Positions 19,080-29,269 of a DNA stretch of 29,269 nt are shown piece after piece; position 1 is the first letter of the stretch; each line of letters opens with the position of its first letter. Source of the DNA: Hypsibius dujardini (Eukaryota; Tardigrada; Eutardigrada; Parachela; Hypsibiidae); assembly GCA_001579985.1 (NCBI GenBank), contig LRSR01004283.1:1-29269 (forward strand), in the 5' to 3' direction. The notes beneath the pieces were generated by a model. It searched no databases. It worked only from the letters and a program-made list of their open reading frames with translations, and was not told the origin of the DNA. Position numbers and translations under genes: made by a program.

Positions 19080-19900
19080 TAGAACTTGAAGCGGTTAATC
19101 CTATTAACTAATCAGTTGATTACTGGTTGGAACAATGCAATAAACTGTGTGCTTTAGGGTAATTGGATAGTTGGCTAATGGTAAAATTACTGCGATTCAG
19201 TTAATCGGTCCGTCCTCAAACCAGTCAACTGAGTTGATTGACTATAATGAAAGAATATTAATCCGGTCAATCAACACAATTATTTGGTAACTTTGCCATA
19301 GGAACAGCAAAACTTTCCTTTCTTCCTTCTCCCGATCCCTTCTTTCTTCTGTCCCTCTGTCTGTTTGTTGGATCGTCGATTCTTCCATCCGTTTGATAGA
19401 ATCCCGTCTGTCCGACCTTCTGCCGACTTGCATGTACTGTAATACAGTACAGGGTAAAACTTTTAATTCGGCTAACGTCAAAATTGCTTTTAATTCGGCT
19501 AAGTAGGGGAAGTAGGGGGCGCAAGTGTCGCACTTTTCACTACCAGATAGGCGGGACACACATCACTTGCACTCGTACAAGCAACCAGAACAACCGACCG
19601 AATTCATACTGAATAAGCAATCAGCTATTTCTTAGGGGTTTTTTTCGACCGCTATTTTGGCCGCTTTTTTAGCCGGCCTTTTAGCCACCATTTTGCTGGT
19701 TTTTCAGTCTTCATTTTCTCAATTTTTTTTTGCTGCCGCTGCAGCTTTATTCAGTCGCTCCCAAGGGCCATCTGAACACTCAATTCACTCCAGATTTTTC
19801 CCGCCTCCGTGTCCAAGCGAACATCCTTCAGCTTGTGTTTCTTTTCTAGCAATGTCTAGTTTAGCTGCTTGTTTATGCTCTCAGCAATTTCATAGCCCGC
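19080..19900. other. Intergenic stretch with low-complexity tracts
   Basis: Contains a CTTTTAATTCGGCTA unit twice near 19460-19502, a pyrimidine/GTCT-rich patch at 19320-19420, and a T-rich segment at 19634-19735. Overlapping open frames at 19242-19559 (minus) and 19657-19914 (plus) follow this skewed composition and carry no motif. Confidence 0.5.
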
Positions 19901-19929
19901 CGAATGACCACTAAGCTTCTGATAGATAC

Positions 19930-20389
19930 AGCTAATTGCTTTGGAGTTTTCGTGCGGCAGTGCAATCGTGCAATAATGGCAATGTATCGCCAGCAGAGTT
20001 CGTCAATCCATTGCCGCGCCTTCTTCCGATTCTCCGCTTGACTAATCCTTTCCGCGACTGTGGGATGGCGTTTCGAAAAGGCGTTTTGCCAGGTGGGGCT
20101 CATGACAGATTAGCGCATGTCCTTATCTTTGAACAGTCCTACGACAATTTTTTGCAAATGAAATCTTGACAACGGAAACACCTGCATTCGCACAGCTATG
20201 CAAGAGATCCACGATGTCCAATTCCTCTTCCGCAGTAAATTTAGTCGGGCACCGCACAGAAACAATTTCCAGGTTCGCCAAATGTCGACGAAGGGTAGTT
20301 TGAGATACTGCATATTCGCGTGCGGCAGCGTTGACAGATAATCTATGCGACGAAGTTTCAATTACAGCCTCTTGCAAGCGGTCGGCCAT
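19930..20389 (-). pseudogene. Broken pogo/Tigger-type transposase N-terminus (psq HTH plus CENP-B-type HTH)
   Basis: From the ATG at 20389 the frame opens with MADRLQEAVIETSSHRLSV and NAAAREYAVSQTTLRRHLA, a pipsqueak-type helix-turn-helix. FTAEEELDIVDLLHSCANAG follows, typical of the second (CENP-B-like) HTH in Tigger/jerky-type transposases. The reading then moves to another frame near a run of six A at about 20150 (QKIVVGLFKDKDMR), meets a TAA at 20110-20112, and resumes with SPTWQNAFSKRHPTVAERIS. The DDE catalytic part is missing. It lies outside the inverted repeats of the neighbouring transposon and is in opposite orientation, so it is a separate relic. Confidence 0.75.
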
Positions 20390-20548
20390 TTTTTACAAAA
20401 AAAAATTTAAGCCAAATAGTTTTGGAAGAGATGATGTTTTGGAGACTGGAAAAACAGAATGAACGTACCTGCTGTGAAGTGCAATATGTGCTTGTGTGTG
20501 TCTGACAAGGGTGTGTAGACTGTAAAGAAAGTTTACTGGTATGCCTGA

Positions 20549-20715
20549 CAAGGGGCTCCCCCCACTCTGTGACCCAAAATCTCTTACTTCTACTGCATTT
20601 CAAAAATGCGTAAAAATGTGCTCTTGCTCTCTCCGTTGAGAAAAGTTCCCCGTTTCCAAAACTTGTATTTTTAAAAAATAAAAAACTCTTCAGAGGTGGT
20701 ATATAGAGGGCGCTA
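20549..20715 (+). repeat. Left terminal inverted repeat of the Tigger-like transposon
   Basis: Runs from CAAGGGGCTCCCC through CTCTTCAGAGGTGG to GAGGGCGCTA. It matches the reverse complement of 22918-23084 apart from a few substitutions in an A/T run and near the inner end. Confidence 0.9.
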
Positions 20716-20967
20716 TACGTGTTACCATCTGCCGTTTAGACTGATTGATGTATTTGGAGGAAAGCAAAAACGTTTGAAATTATGCATGCAAAGAATCCCT
20801 GTGACATTGTCGATTGATTAATTGATTTTGCAATAAGTATGAAAAACTTCGTAGGATTAAATTTCGATGCGAGTGCTCAATTTTTAAATCATTTTCGTGT
20901 CAGCACAACTTATTTCACTTTAACGAAGTTTTCAGCTTATTGTACTACACAAGTTTATAGTACGAAT

Positions 20968-22755
20968 ATGGATGATTTCGAACTAGTTTATGATAATGGG
21001 CTGCCTTGTGATGTTTCCGTGACTGATGAGGAGCTGATGGTGCTTGACGATCGGCTGATGGATGTGGACGAACCAGACAATTCGGCGCCCGAATCATCTT
21101 CCCACGAAGTGTTTGAGCCAAATTCCGACCATGGAAACCTCAAGCGGGGATCTGGATGGAAGAATGCACCAAGTCTGGAGTACAAGATGCAGGCGGTTGC
21201 GTATTGGAAGTCCGGGAAAAAAAAGCGATTATCTCTTCCAAACGTTCAGAACAGATTCGTACTAGTGACATCGAAGTCATTGCTTTTTAAATGGGCTCAG
21301 CAAATTGATCCGAAGTCACGACTGGGAAAGATGCGAAGAATTTTTGAGATTACCAAGGCAGCGTTTGATAAGATAAGTTCTACTTGTGCTTGATTGGTTG
21401 ATTTGTTTCAACGTGTTGCCACATTTTTATCGTGCGCTCAAACGATTGATTGATTGATTGATAATGCATATGCAGGCAGAAGGCGAACTTACCATCATCC
21501 ACGACTGCGACCTCACCAAATGGGCTAGAGATGCGGCGGGGGAGGTTGAGCTGAGTTCTTTCCGAGTCTCCAAACACTGGATCCAGCGCTTCAAAAAGCT
21601 GAACAATATTGGCGACAGAAAAATCACTGAATACGTCACGCGGAGGATGGTAGAGAATGAGGCGGACCGTTACATCGCTGCGGCTGATTTTGTGCAGTAT
21701 GTCAAGGAACTCATCACGTCGTACGGACCTGACTGCGTGCTGAATGCCGATCAGAGCGGCTTTCAATACGAAATCCATTCGGGGAGAACGTTGCGGACGC
21801 GCGGTATAATTTGTCTGTCTGTCGGTTGATTAGTGGGTCGGTTTGTCGGTCTGTCTGTCGGTCGGTCTGTTTGTCTGCGTATCTACCTGCCTACATGTCT
21901 ATGTTTCGGAATGCCTCTGCTTTTACATGTATTGTCAATCATTGTTTAGTCCGACTTTCCGACCTTTTAGGTACGAAGAAAGTGAAAGCTTGTGTCCAGT
22001 CGATTTCCAAGATGACGCATTCATACACAATCATGCCCATTATTGATGCCAACGGCAAGTTGTTTTCGCCTCTTTTCATTGTGATGAAGGAGGTGACGGG
22101 TGACACCTTCGGTCCTCAAGTCCAGCGGGATCTTTTTACGGCGCCTAATATCCTGGTCACTGCGTCCAGTTCCGGCAAGATGAAGAAGGAGCACCTCAAG
22201 GTGTGGTTGGAGGAAGTTTTTTTCCCGCATGTTGGTGATCGGACTGTTCTTGTAATTGATTCGTGGTCCACTTACAAGAATACGGCGCTGTTGGACGCTG
22301 CCACACCTGAGGGTCGCCACGTCCAAATCGTTACCGTTCCACCTAAAACCACGCCCTTGTGCCAGCCGTTGGATGTCTTCGGTTTCCGAATGTGGAAAAC
22401 CTTTGTCCGAAAGATCTGGGACTGGGTTGTTCGTGACGACATCCAGTGCGAACTGCACCTGCGGAACGCGGCGCTAAAACTGCAGTCATTGGTGCACAAT
22501 CAGTTCAGTAGTCCGCGTTTCCGGGAAATGTGGAAAGTTGGGTGGACACACCCAGGGTATTTTGAGAACGATGAGCATGTAGAGTTTAAGACACCGTCTC
22601 AATTTTGTTTCGAAAGTGATGCTGCAAAGGAGAACCACCGGTGTTCGGTGGCTCCATGCGAGAAGACTCACTTTTTGACGTGCGCTTGGTGTAAGGCTAC
22701 CTTGTGTTTCGAGCACTTTTTCCAGTGCAATCATTTCTGCGAAGTTATAAATTAG
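20968..22755 (+). CDS. DDE transposase of the Tigger/pogo type, intron-containing
   Basis: Catalyses cut-and-paste movement of the surrounding element. The first exon, from ATG 20968 (or in-frame 20839), has an acidic N-terminus and a psq-like HTH (SLEYKMQAVAYWKSGKK). A second part, from about 21476, has the CENP-B-like region (VSKHWIQRFKKLNNIGDR) and the first catalytic Asp in NADQSGF. A GT-AG intron at 21804-21970 joins RTLRTRG to TKKVKACVQS. The last exon holds the second Asp (VLVIDSWSTYKN) and a third Asp (CQPLDVFG), with 37 residues between those two. The C-terminus is Cys/His-rich (CEKTHFLTCAWCKATLCFEH) and may bind zinc. The first exon junction (about 21377-21479) is unresolved: the best pair is a weak GTTCTA donor with either of two AGs. 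No stop interrupts the catalytic parts, so it may be intact or nearly so. Confidence 0.85.
21804..21970 (+). repeat. GTCT/GTCG tetranucleotide tract filling the transposase intron
   Basis: From about 21812 to 21900 the intron consists of imperfect gtct and gtcg units. It ends with a pyrimidine-rich acceptor (gaccttttag). The composition is the same as in tracts found in the host-gene introns. Confidence 0.8.
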
Positions 22756-22917
22756 AGGTTCCGGTTTCTGTGTGTTTATGTTCTATCTTGATTAACAATT
22801 GAATCTGGTCAACATATCATTTTATCATGATGTGACGCTGCTATCTGTTACCTATGCTAGAATACGGTCAAACAGCATAATTCAGCAATCAATCAACATA
22901 AATTGTGGTAACATAAG

Positions 22918-23084
22918 TAGCGCCCTCTATGTGCCACCTCTGAAGAGTTTTTTATTATTTTAAAATACAAGTTTTGGAAACGGGGAACTTTTCTCAACGG
23001 AGAGAGCAAGAGCACATTTTTACGCATTTTTGAAATGCAGTAGAAGTAAGAGATTTTGGGTCACAGAGTGGGGGGAGCCCCTTG
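22918..23084 (-). repeat. Right terminal inverted repeat of the Tigger-like transposon
   Basis: Starts TAGCGCCCTC and ends GGGGAGCCCCTTG, the near-exact reverse complement of 20549-20715. Confidence 0.9.
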
Positions 23085-23308
23085 TAAAATGTTTTTAATG
23101 AATCGTGGACCGTGATGCAGTAAAGTTTGGGACAACCAAGTTTGCAATTGTGGTTAGTAACAAAACGTTCCTAACTTCTCTCTCGCCTCAATTCCGGTAA
23201 GAAGAAACCCGGTTTATCATGCCGTTAATCTTGCGAATCAAACCAGCATTTTAACGGATGGTCGGTGAACATGTGGGACCATTAATTCTATCAGTATAGA
23301 GACAAAAA

Positions 23309-26300
23309 CTAGACCTCTGAATAGCTGGAATACTCCAGGGCAACTTGAAAATTCTTCCGACTACTCCGCACACCATTTTGATTATTCACACAGTGAAGGT
23401 TCTTCACGAGGGTGCCGGTGGAGCCGCCTGTCGTTCCTCTCCCCTTAGTGTGACGATGGTTCTTCATTGATCCGTAGGTGGTACATTGGCTACACGTTCC
23501 GTTGGTGCTGTAGGGCGGAGGCCGCATGGGAACAGACATGGCGCGATTTGTGGCGACGGGCGAGCACTGCAAGGTGTCGCGAGTGTAGTAGGCTCCCGCG
23601 TAGACCACAGTTCGATGTCGTCGGTGGTGGTGGTAGTGCGGGCCGTGGTAGGCCGGCGTTCGACGGAGAGCAACGGCTTGACGGTGCGCTTCCGAACGTT
23701 TCCAACAGTGTCGATTGAAGAGGTACCGAAAGTCGCTCTGCAAAACATGGACAGATGGATCAGAGTTCTTACTTGCAGTATCGTCATCTTTCAGGTGGGC
23801 AGAGAGACGGACGGATGAACGAACGAGACGACGGATGGACAAACAAACAGAGCGACAAACGGTGGGGGAAAGGAACGAATACGCGGGGGGACGGAGAAGT
23901 CCGCAACAAGGCAGATCAATTGATAAGCGGTCGGTCAGATAAAACAGCTAACGGAAAGACGGGCAGAAGGGCGAACAGACACAGCCATAGATATGCAAGA
24001 GTCAATTCAATCCAGTTCACCCCACCTTGAAGTTCTTATTGACCAAAACGTAGATAATCTGCAAATTAAACACATTTACTCAAGGCACGAAATATGTCAT
24101 TCTGGCGGAGCATTCCGTACAATATTAACGATGACGGAGAGCATAGCGATGTAGTGGCAAGTCACAAAAAGTGTGTGATAGTATTTTGGCGGAAGATCGG
24201 TGAGGACGGTGGAAAAGTCGTGGAGCAAAAAGAAAGTCTGCAGCGGTAACCAGAGAACCCCAAACGACAGCACCATCATTGCCAGCATTTTAATCACTTT
24301 CCGCTTAGACTGGATGGTCAGCTTATCGCGCACATCTGAGGCCTCCCCCGGCGTGGTACGTTCCCACAATTTCCGCCCGACATACGAGTATGCACCTAAA
24401 ACGCACAAAATAAATTACCAAACCAATTTAAGGATCTTTTAAGGCCTGATTTGATGGAAGTAAGGTCATTCATTCAATCAACAGGCGATAAATACATTTT
24501 GATTTTTAAAATTTACTGCGACTAGCTTATATCGCTGAATGTTCCTTTGTTCGTCTTGTCTGTCTGTCTGTCTGTCTGTGTATGTTTGGTTGTTATTATG
24601 TCTGTCATTATGTTTGGTTTTCGTAATGTTTGTCTTTATGTCTTGCTGTCTTTTTGCGTGTATCATTTCTACCTACCGGCCTGCCTGCTGCTTACTTACA
24701 TGCAATACAGAGAAGTGGAATGACGTAGTCAATAGAGAATACACAGACAGTATAAAAGCGGCTGTAGGTCGACGTCCAGTCCTGTCCGTCATCTGGCCAT
24801 CCTGCCAGCTGGCCAGTGGGCCAGGTCTCCAGACATAGGGCCGCCGTAGTCGAGTCATTCTGGTCGAAGCGATCCTCTTGCACTTGACTAACATAGAACT
24901 GGACGCTGGCTTGAAGGAGTGACCAGAGCCAGATGAAGCCGAGGATGAAGAGGAGTTGGCTGGGACTCTTAGTGACTCGGAGACGCCGGCGAAACGGTCG
25001 ACAGATGCTGCGAAGTCGGTCAATTGAGATAAAGGTTTGAGTGTAGATACTCGCTGACACCTTTTGAAGAAAAATATAAAACGCTATTTCAGAAACCACA
25101 GTTTAATTGCGAAACTATTTGTTGAACGGACACCTTACCGAAGTGTGCTGCATGAAAGAAACCAGCGGGCAGAGGAAGTGCGGAAAGATCCATTTGGAAA
25201 GTAATACTGGAAGAAAAGAATAATGTTTTTAATGGCTAAATTTAGAGAATGTGTTTTAATTTACTAAACTATTGTGTGGATTAAGTATTTGTTGAAATAT
25301 TTGATGATTTATCAACAGATACAGCTCAGAAAGATAATGATGGATGCAATAAAGAGTCCTATAACCCGATTGGTCTAAACGGTCAACAGTCGATAATAAT
25401 ATGGTACGCTATAGTAGGCGTTCATCTTCTACTGCAGTTTCGCGCCTGTGGGATGCAAAGTACTAAAGACAGTCTTCGGAATCGAGAAGCAGTTGGCCAT
25501 TGTGACCAATGGAATTCCTCGCCTATCGTGTCTGTTGGTTGGCTGTCCACTCGCGACATTTTCGATTCCCTCCTTGTAGTACGTCAATTTCCATGACAAC
25601 TTCAAAATCGAAGAGGAGAGAGAGAATCAACAAAATGAACGCGACTTTTGCCTGTGTCACCTTCACAATACACTATAAAATGACACTCGTGGCTTTCCTT
25701 ATGCCTTCTTTCTGGGATTCTACAATTCGAGATGCGTTAAATTTCAAATATAGTTTGAGAATTATAGTCCCTTGACTTTGAGCCTTTCATGTTTTTCGTC
25801 CACCCAAAGACTCAGCTTATCCCAACGAAATATTTTTGTTAAGCACTATGAAATTATGCGATAAGGTTTTTGTAGAATAATTTGGCTTTTGTATCCATTT
25901 CTATACTTTTCATTATATTCCTATAATGATTTCTTCTAAATGTGTATTTTAAACTAATTAAGTTTGACTCACCTCCTTCGAGAATATACATCGATAGGGA
26001 TTTATTTTTTCCAGCGTTTCTCTCACGGTTGAACTAACATTTCTTCATTCATTTATTTTATAAGAATGACAATAATAATAATTTGATCTTTTCAGAAGAA
26101 TTGGTGCCCTAGCCGCACATATTAAATATACGCTTGCTAATAATATATTCCATCTTCTGACCATTCATAAATTCGCTCTTCAAACCATAAAAATAGTAAA
26201 CTTAATAGGGGCTGGTTAGCAATTGAAATATATCGATGAAACTGCTTATATTGCGTGTCCCCAGAGAGATACATCATTCTCTAGGGGGGCTGGGAAGGCC

Positions 26301-27720
26301 CACCAAGTGTCAGAGATATCTTTCAATGATGATCCGGATTGTAAGCCAGCCTAATAATGATTTCACTAGGATAATTTTACTTATAAAAACGTCTGCGATG
26401 TATGAATGTAACGGAAGAGAGCATGTTTGCCTGGCAATTTTCACGTTGTAGAGTTGACGCACGGATTGAAGGGAAGGAAGGTCAAGTATTCCTTGATAAG
26501 TACTGCGTATGTGCACACATACAGAGCTCACTTCCGACCGGAAACTGAGGGAACCGAAAACCCACTGCTCCGCGCATCCGGTCGTTAATCACAGCCGCGC
26601 GATAACATTTTATCAACAAAACATGTTCGTAAATGCATACTGCTTGGTACGTGTGGGCGTTAACAATGGAACTTTTATTAAGTCTATGATAGTGTTCGCG
26701 ATGTAACAGCCGACCTTAAGGCGTAAAGGTTTGAACAAATTTCAAAGAAATTTTGATAAGGAGACCAGGGAAATAGGTGTGTTAAAGGGCGTCATAGACA
26801 CTATATTTAGCCAGAAGGCGGGTTAAAGAATTCACGATGTTTGAATTCCCAGACGCAGAGAAGGAAGTGACAGGTCCATATTTTCAAATTATCAATGAAA
26901 AAAACCGGAAAGGTAAGCGATGCTGATTTATTGATTGTCATTGGGGACCTAGTCTACTGACCTTGGGTCGATGTGAAAGGCAGGCAGAACAATGCCATTG
27001 TCAAGTCCTGCAACGGAAAATTATTTAGCTGTCTGATTTTGTAATTTAGTGATTTTCTTTGAAATCAGATGAATTATGCGAGTGGTCCATACCGCAATGG
27101 CTAAGTTGATTAGGAAGGGAGACAGTTCGGTCCGAGATTTACGGCCATAACTGAAAATCAGGATGACTAATCCATTTCCCAAAACCTAAAACAAGGAAAG
27201 TAAGCCGATATTAGGTCGCTTGATGCCTGCAAAAATAATTCTTTCTTTGTCTGTCTGTCTGTCTGTCTGCCTATCTGTCTGTCTATCTGCCTGTCTGTTT
27301 GTGTCTGTCTGTTTGCCGGTCTATCGATCTATGTTTTTGCTAAATGAGCAACTAATTGACTATCTGCCTAACTGCCTGCCAGCATACTGTTTCTCCTAAC
27401 AAAAGGCAACTGACCGACACGATAATATTAATTCCATAAAGAATAAAAAGTGCAATCTGGACGGTTTCCGGCAGACTGTATTGATCGATCTGATAATTAA
27501 AAGCCAATTCATCGGACGCCGCCTCGTAATTCAGCTTGGACAACAATAGATCCCGCGATGCTAAAGATGACTGAGACGGTAGCGACCGCGTCAAATTAAA
27601 ACCACTAAAACCAAGTAACAACTCTTCAGAGAGTCGTTGTTTATTGTAATGGCTGTTGTCATTGTTAACCGATCCCGCTAAAGAAAAGAGCAATTCCGAT
27701 GTGTTGGCCATTGCCTTCAA
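23309..27720 (-). CDS. Class A (rhodopsin-family) neuropeptide receptor, leucokinin/tachykinin/NPY-like
   Basis: Seven-transmembrane plasma-membrane receptor. Exons (minus strand): 27720-27415, 27185-27093, 27007-26962, 25206-25139, 25060-24700, 24395-24121, 24058-24026 and 23737-23309; all GT-AG, every phase closes, 536 residues. The N-terminal domain carries NTS and NLT glycosylation sites. TM1 holds LGNGLVI (Asn-106). TM2 holds LAIAD-LTMALFC (Asp-134). Trp-154 and Cys-161 lie before TM3, and Cys-247 in loop 2 should form the disulfide. TM3 ends IDRL (185-187), TM6 holds FGVLWLPLQ and TM7 holds NIIIY (382-386). The third-loop pattern LW..TTPGEASDVRD...KRKVIKML and WLPLQ most resembles leucokinin receptors, with tachykinin and NPY receptors as alternatives. 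The tail is His/Arg-rich with a Cys that could be acylated. GPCR identity is secure; the ligand is not known. Confidence 0.92.
23795..23965. repeat. GACG/GACA tetranucleotide tract in the last intron of the receptor gene
   Basis: Imperfect gacggacg, aacgaacg, gacgacgg and acaaacaaac units lie in the intron 24025-23738. Confidence 0.75.
24553..24640. repeat. GTCT tetranucleotide tract in an intron of the receptor gene
   Basis: A pure (gtct)n core of about five units at 24558-24580, followed by diverged tgtt/gtct units, in the intron 24699-24396. Confidence 0.8.
25207..26961. other. Long third intron of the receptor gene (1,755 bp)
   Basis: No exon, RNA gene or transposon ends were recognised within it. 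Open frames at 25509-25775, 26236-26451, 26310-26531 and 26509-26706 have no motif. It is AT-rich through most of its length. Confidence 0.6.
27245..27330. repeat. GTCT tetranucleotide tract in intron 1 of the receptor gene
   Basis: (tctg)n runs with interruptions such as ctat and cctg occupy more than a third of the 229-bp intron 27414-27186. Confidence 0.82.
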
Positions 27721-29269
27721 AGAGTCGCACGGGTCAGTCAGGAAACATAATCATTAATTCAGCAACAACAAAAAACTTGTGTGCAAATGTGGGAATGGAT
27801 TTGCGTTGACGCGCCAAGCGTAATGTGAATGAATCAATTGAGAGGACGCCGGCACGCATCGTCAAGGAAAATGGGATGACGGGGGACTTGATTGAAAAAC
27901 GATCCCTCCTCCCCTCCCCCTCCCTCTCAGTGGCTTCTCTCAATGTAACCAGTTCCCAACAGATCCCACGGGAACCGGCAGCAAAGCTGTGTACTATAAC
28001 TATAGGGAATTCGGTCCAAATAGCCCTCCTCCCTCTCTTTATTGGCCTTAACTTTGCAAGTGTTTTTTTGGGAGTATGACGGGAGAAAGGAAAAAGGGGA
28101 CAAGTCTCTTATTTTGAGGTTGTTTGAAAGGATCTCGCCGTTTGGTTAAGGTCATTATCGTTTTCTTATTAACTCACTGGCCTAATAGAGACACTCACGG
28201 AGGCTGTGTCCCCCAAACTTGTACTTGATGTGTTGCTTTGGTGATTCAAGAATAGTCCGCCACCAGTGTTTAAGTTGCCCTCTGAACTCTTCTTCAAAGC
28301 CGGTAACATTCACTCGCGGAAAAATGGTTTGATTTCTCTCCCCCATTCCGTTGATTTCCGCAGATAATACGCGCTAACCATATTATCCTGCTAGCTGCTG
28401 CGGCTCTTTCACCATTTTTCTTGAGGAACCTCTTTCTCGGTACAGGAAATTCGTTGCAAAAATTTGTTCGAAATAAAAAGGAACAAAACTGATCAGTAAA
28501 CGAAAGAGAGGGGGGGGTAATACCTCTAACTATTGGTAGCTCGATGTGTTAACTTTGAGTTGGATTACTCTCTACGATACGGTTCTCTATCTCACGCCCG
28601 AAGACGTCACAGCGTCACAAGTCATGAGGGGCCCAGAGTAAATCTTACGGGAAACCCTGTCAGGAATGTTCAATTGCGATAAAGCCTCAAATCCTCCATC
28701 AAGATCTCCCCCTCCTTGTGTATGTATAGGCGACATATGGCCTCTTGATCGGTCGCGCTCGCGAGGGAAGTGCTAATCCCAGGGTGAAGTTGAAAAACCG
28801 TCTCAAAAGTCACTCCATCGTACTCCTGCTTTCTCGTGGTGTCTTAACGCATAAATATACCTCGAGATCTTAACTACACAACAACAACTTGAAGAAAGCC
28901 TTAAAACAGCCCATTTTACCCGGCGGTGATTAGAAAAAGTTCAATCAAGGATAGTGCCACTTTCTGCCACAGAGTATATGTTACAATACAACAAAATGTT
29001 TATTTAACAATATATTAGTAGTACTAGAATACAATCCGGCTTAGAAAAATAATAGGCTGCAGAGCTTAAATTTAAAGGGACCCTTCTCGGTCATTACGAT
29101 ATGCCTAGTACTATTACTACGCCTAATAATGTCTCAGTGCAGTGAGATCCATAGGGCGAAACACCTACGTCCTAAGATTCTATGATCTGCTTTGCCCTGG
29201 GGACTCAGTTGTAAAAGAGAATATAGCATAAACTGTATAATCACAGAGATAAGAATGGGTCTTAACATT
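27721..29269. other. Region upstream of the receptor gene, nothing recognised
   Basis: Promoter and 5' untranslated exons of the receptor are expected here but cannot be placed. The frames at 27734-27943 (minus) and 27825-28079 (plus) lack motifs. A ccctcctcccctccccctccctctc pyrimidine run lies near 27905-27930, and a poly-G run is at 28511-28517. Confidence 0.5.

Larger units (their letters stand above)
20549..23084 (+). mobile_element. Pogo/Tigger-like DNA transposon with long terminal inverted repeats
   Basis: A 2,536-bp element bounded by 167-bp inverted repeats (20549-20715 and 22918-23084) that begin CAAGGGGCTCCCC and differ at only a few positions. It carries a DDE transposase on the plus strand. 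The right end is followed by TA, as expected for Tc1/mariner/pogo insertion, but the left end is preceded by GA. The target duplication is therefore imperfect or mutated. The near-identity of the repeats suggests a fairly recent insertion. Confidence 0.88.

Noticed and set aside
23464-23818. Several overlapping open frames on both strands
   Set aside because: They are shadows of the last receptor exon, whose frame continues helix 8 after a phase-correct acceptor.
24085-24120. In-frame read-through of receptor exon 6 (adding VRNAPPE then a stop)
   Set aside because: Using the GTACGG donor and joining to 24058 restores NxxxY spacing and helix 8; read-through would end the protein inside TM7.
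27245-27330. Array of short repeats considered as a CRISPR-like or satellite structure
   Set aside because: It is a degenerate 4-bp simple repeat without spacers, inside a eukaryotic intron.
14076-27720. DH31 and the receptor as a ligand-receptor pair
   Set aside because: Known DH31 receptors are class B (secretin-type); this receptor has rhodopsin-family features, so proximity alone is not evidence.

Overview
This is animal nuclear DNA, most likely from a chitin-bearing protostome (an ecdysozoan such as an arthropod, tardigrade or nematode relative). The case rests on the genes: a secreted protein with repeated chitin-binding type-2 domains, a SIX4/5-class homeobox gene, a precursor for the protostome neuropeptide DH31 (calcitonin-like diuretic hormone) and a rhodopsin-family neuropeptide receptor. 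All four are split by GT-AG introns, mostly of 75-700 bp, and nothing looks bacterial. The species cannot be named from the sequence. Layout, left to right: 1-3703, minus strand, a chitin-binding mucin-like protein whose 3' end lies beyond the left edge. 3704-9777, intergenic, with a 791-bp hAT-type non-autonomous element carrying a perfect 8-bp target duplication at 7387-8193. 9778-12619, minus strand, six coding exons of a SIX4/5 homeobox gene; its last intron holds a long diverged foldback sequence, and a second foldback element lies about 440 bp upstream of the start. 14076-15015, minus strand, five short exons of a DH31 precursor. 15016-20548, intergenic, with simple repeats, a small foldback, a decayed Pif1/Helitron-type helicase and a broken pogo/Tigger-type transposase fragment. 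20549-23084, a well-preserved pogo/Tigger-like DNA transposon with 167-bp near-identical terminal inverted repeats and an intron-containing DDE transposase on the plus strand. 23309-27720, minus strand, eight coding exons of a class A peptide receptor. 27721-29269 has no recognisable gene. All four host genes lie on the minus strand, but the gaps are kilobases long and there is no sign of co-transcription. DH31 and the receptor both belong to peptide signalling, but known DH31 receptors are class B, so they are unlikely to be a ligand-receptor pair. The most notable observations are: the receptor departs from all three classic class A microswitch motifs (DRL for DRY, LWLP for CWxP, NIIIY for NPxxY); the DH31 peptide carries an internal Lys-Arg and lacks a dibasic site directly before it; and degenerate GTCT/GACA/GACG tetranucleotide tracts recur in introns of two host genes and also fill the transposase intron. 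Exon joins were worked out by hand from splice sites, reading phase and family motifs.
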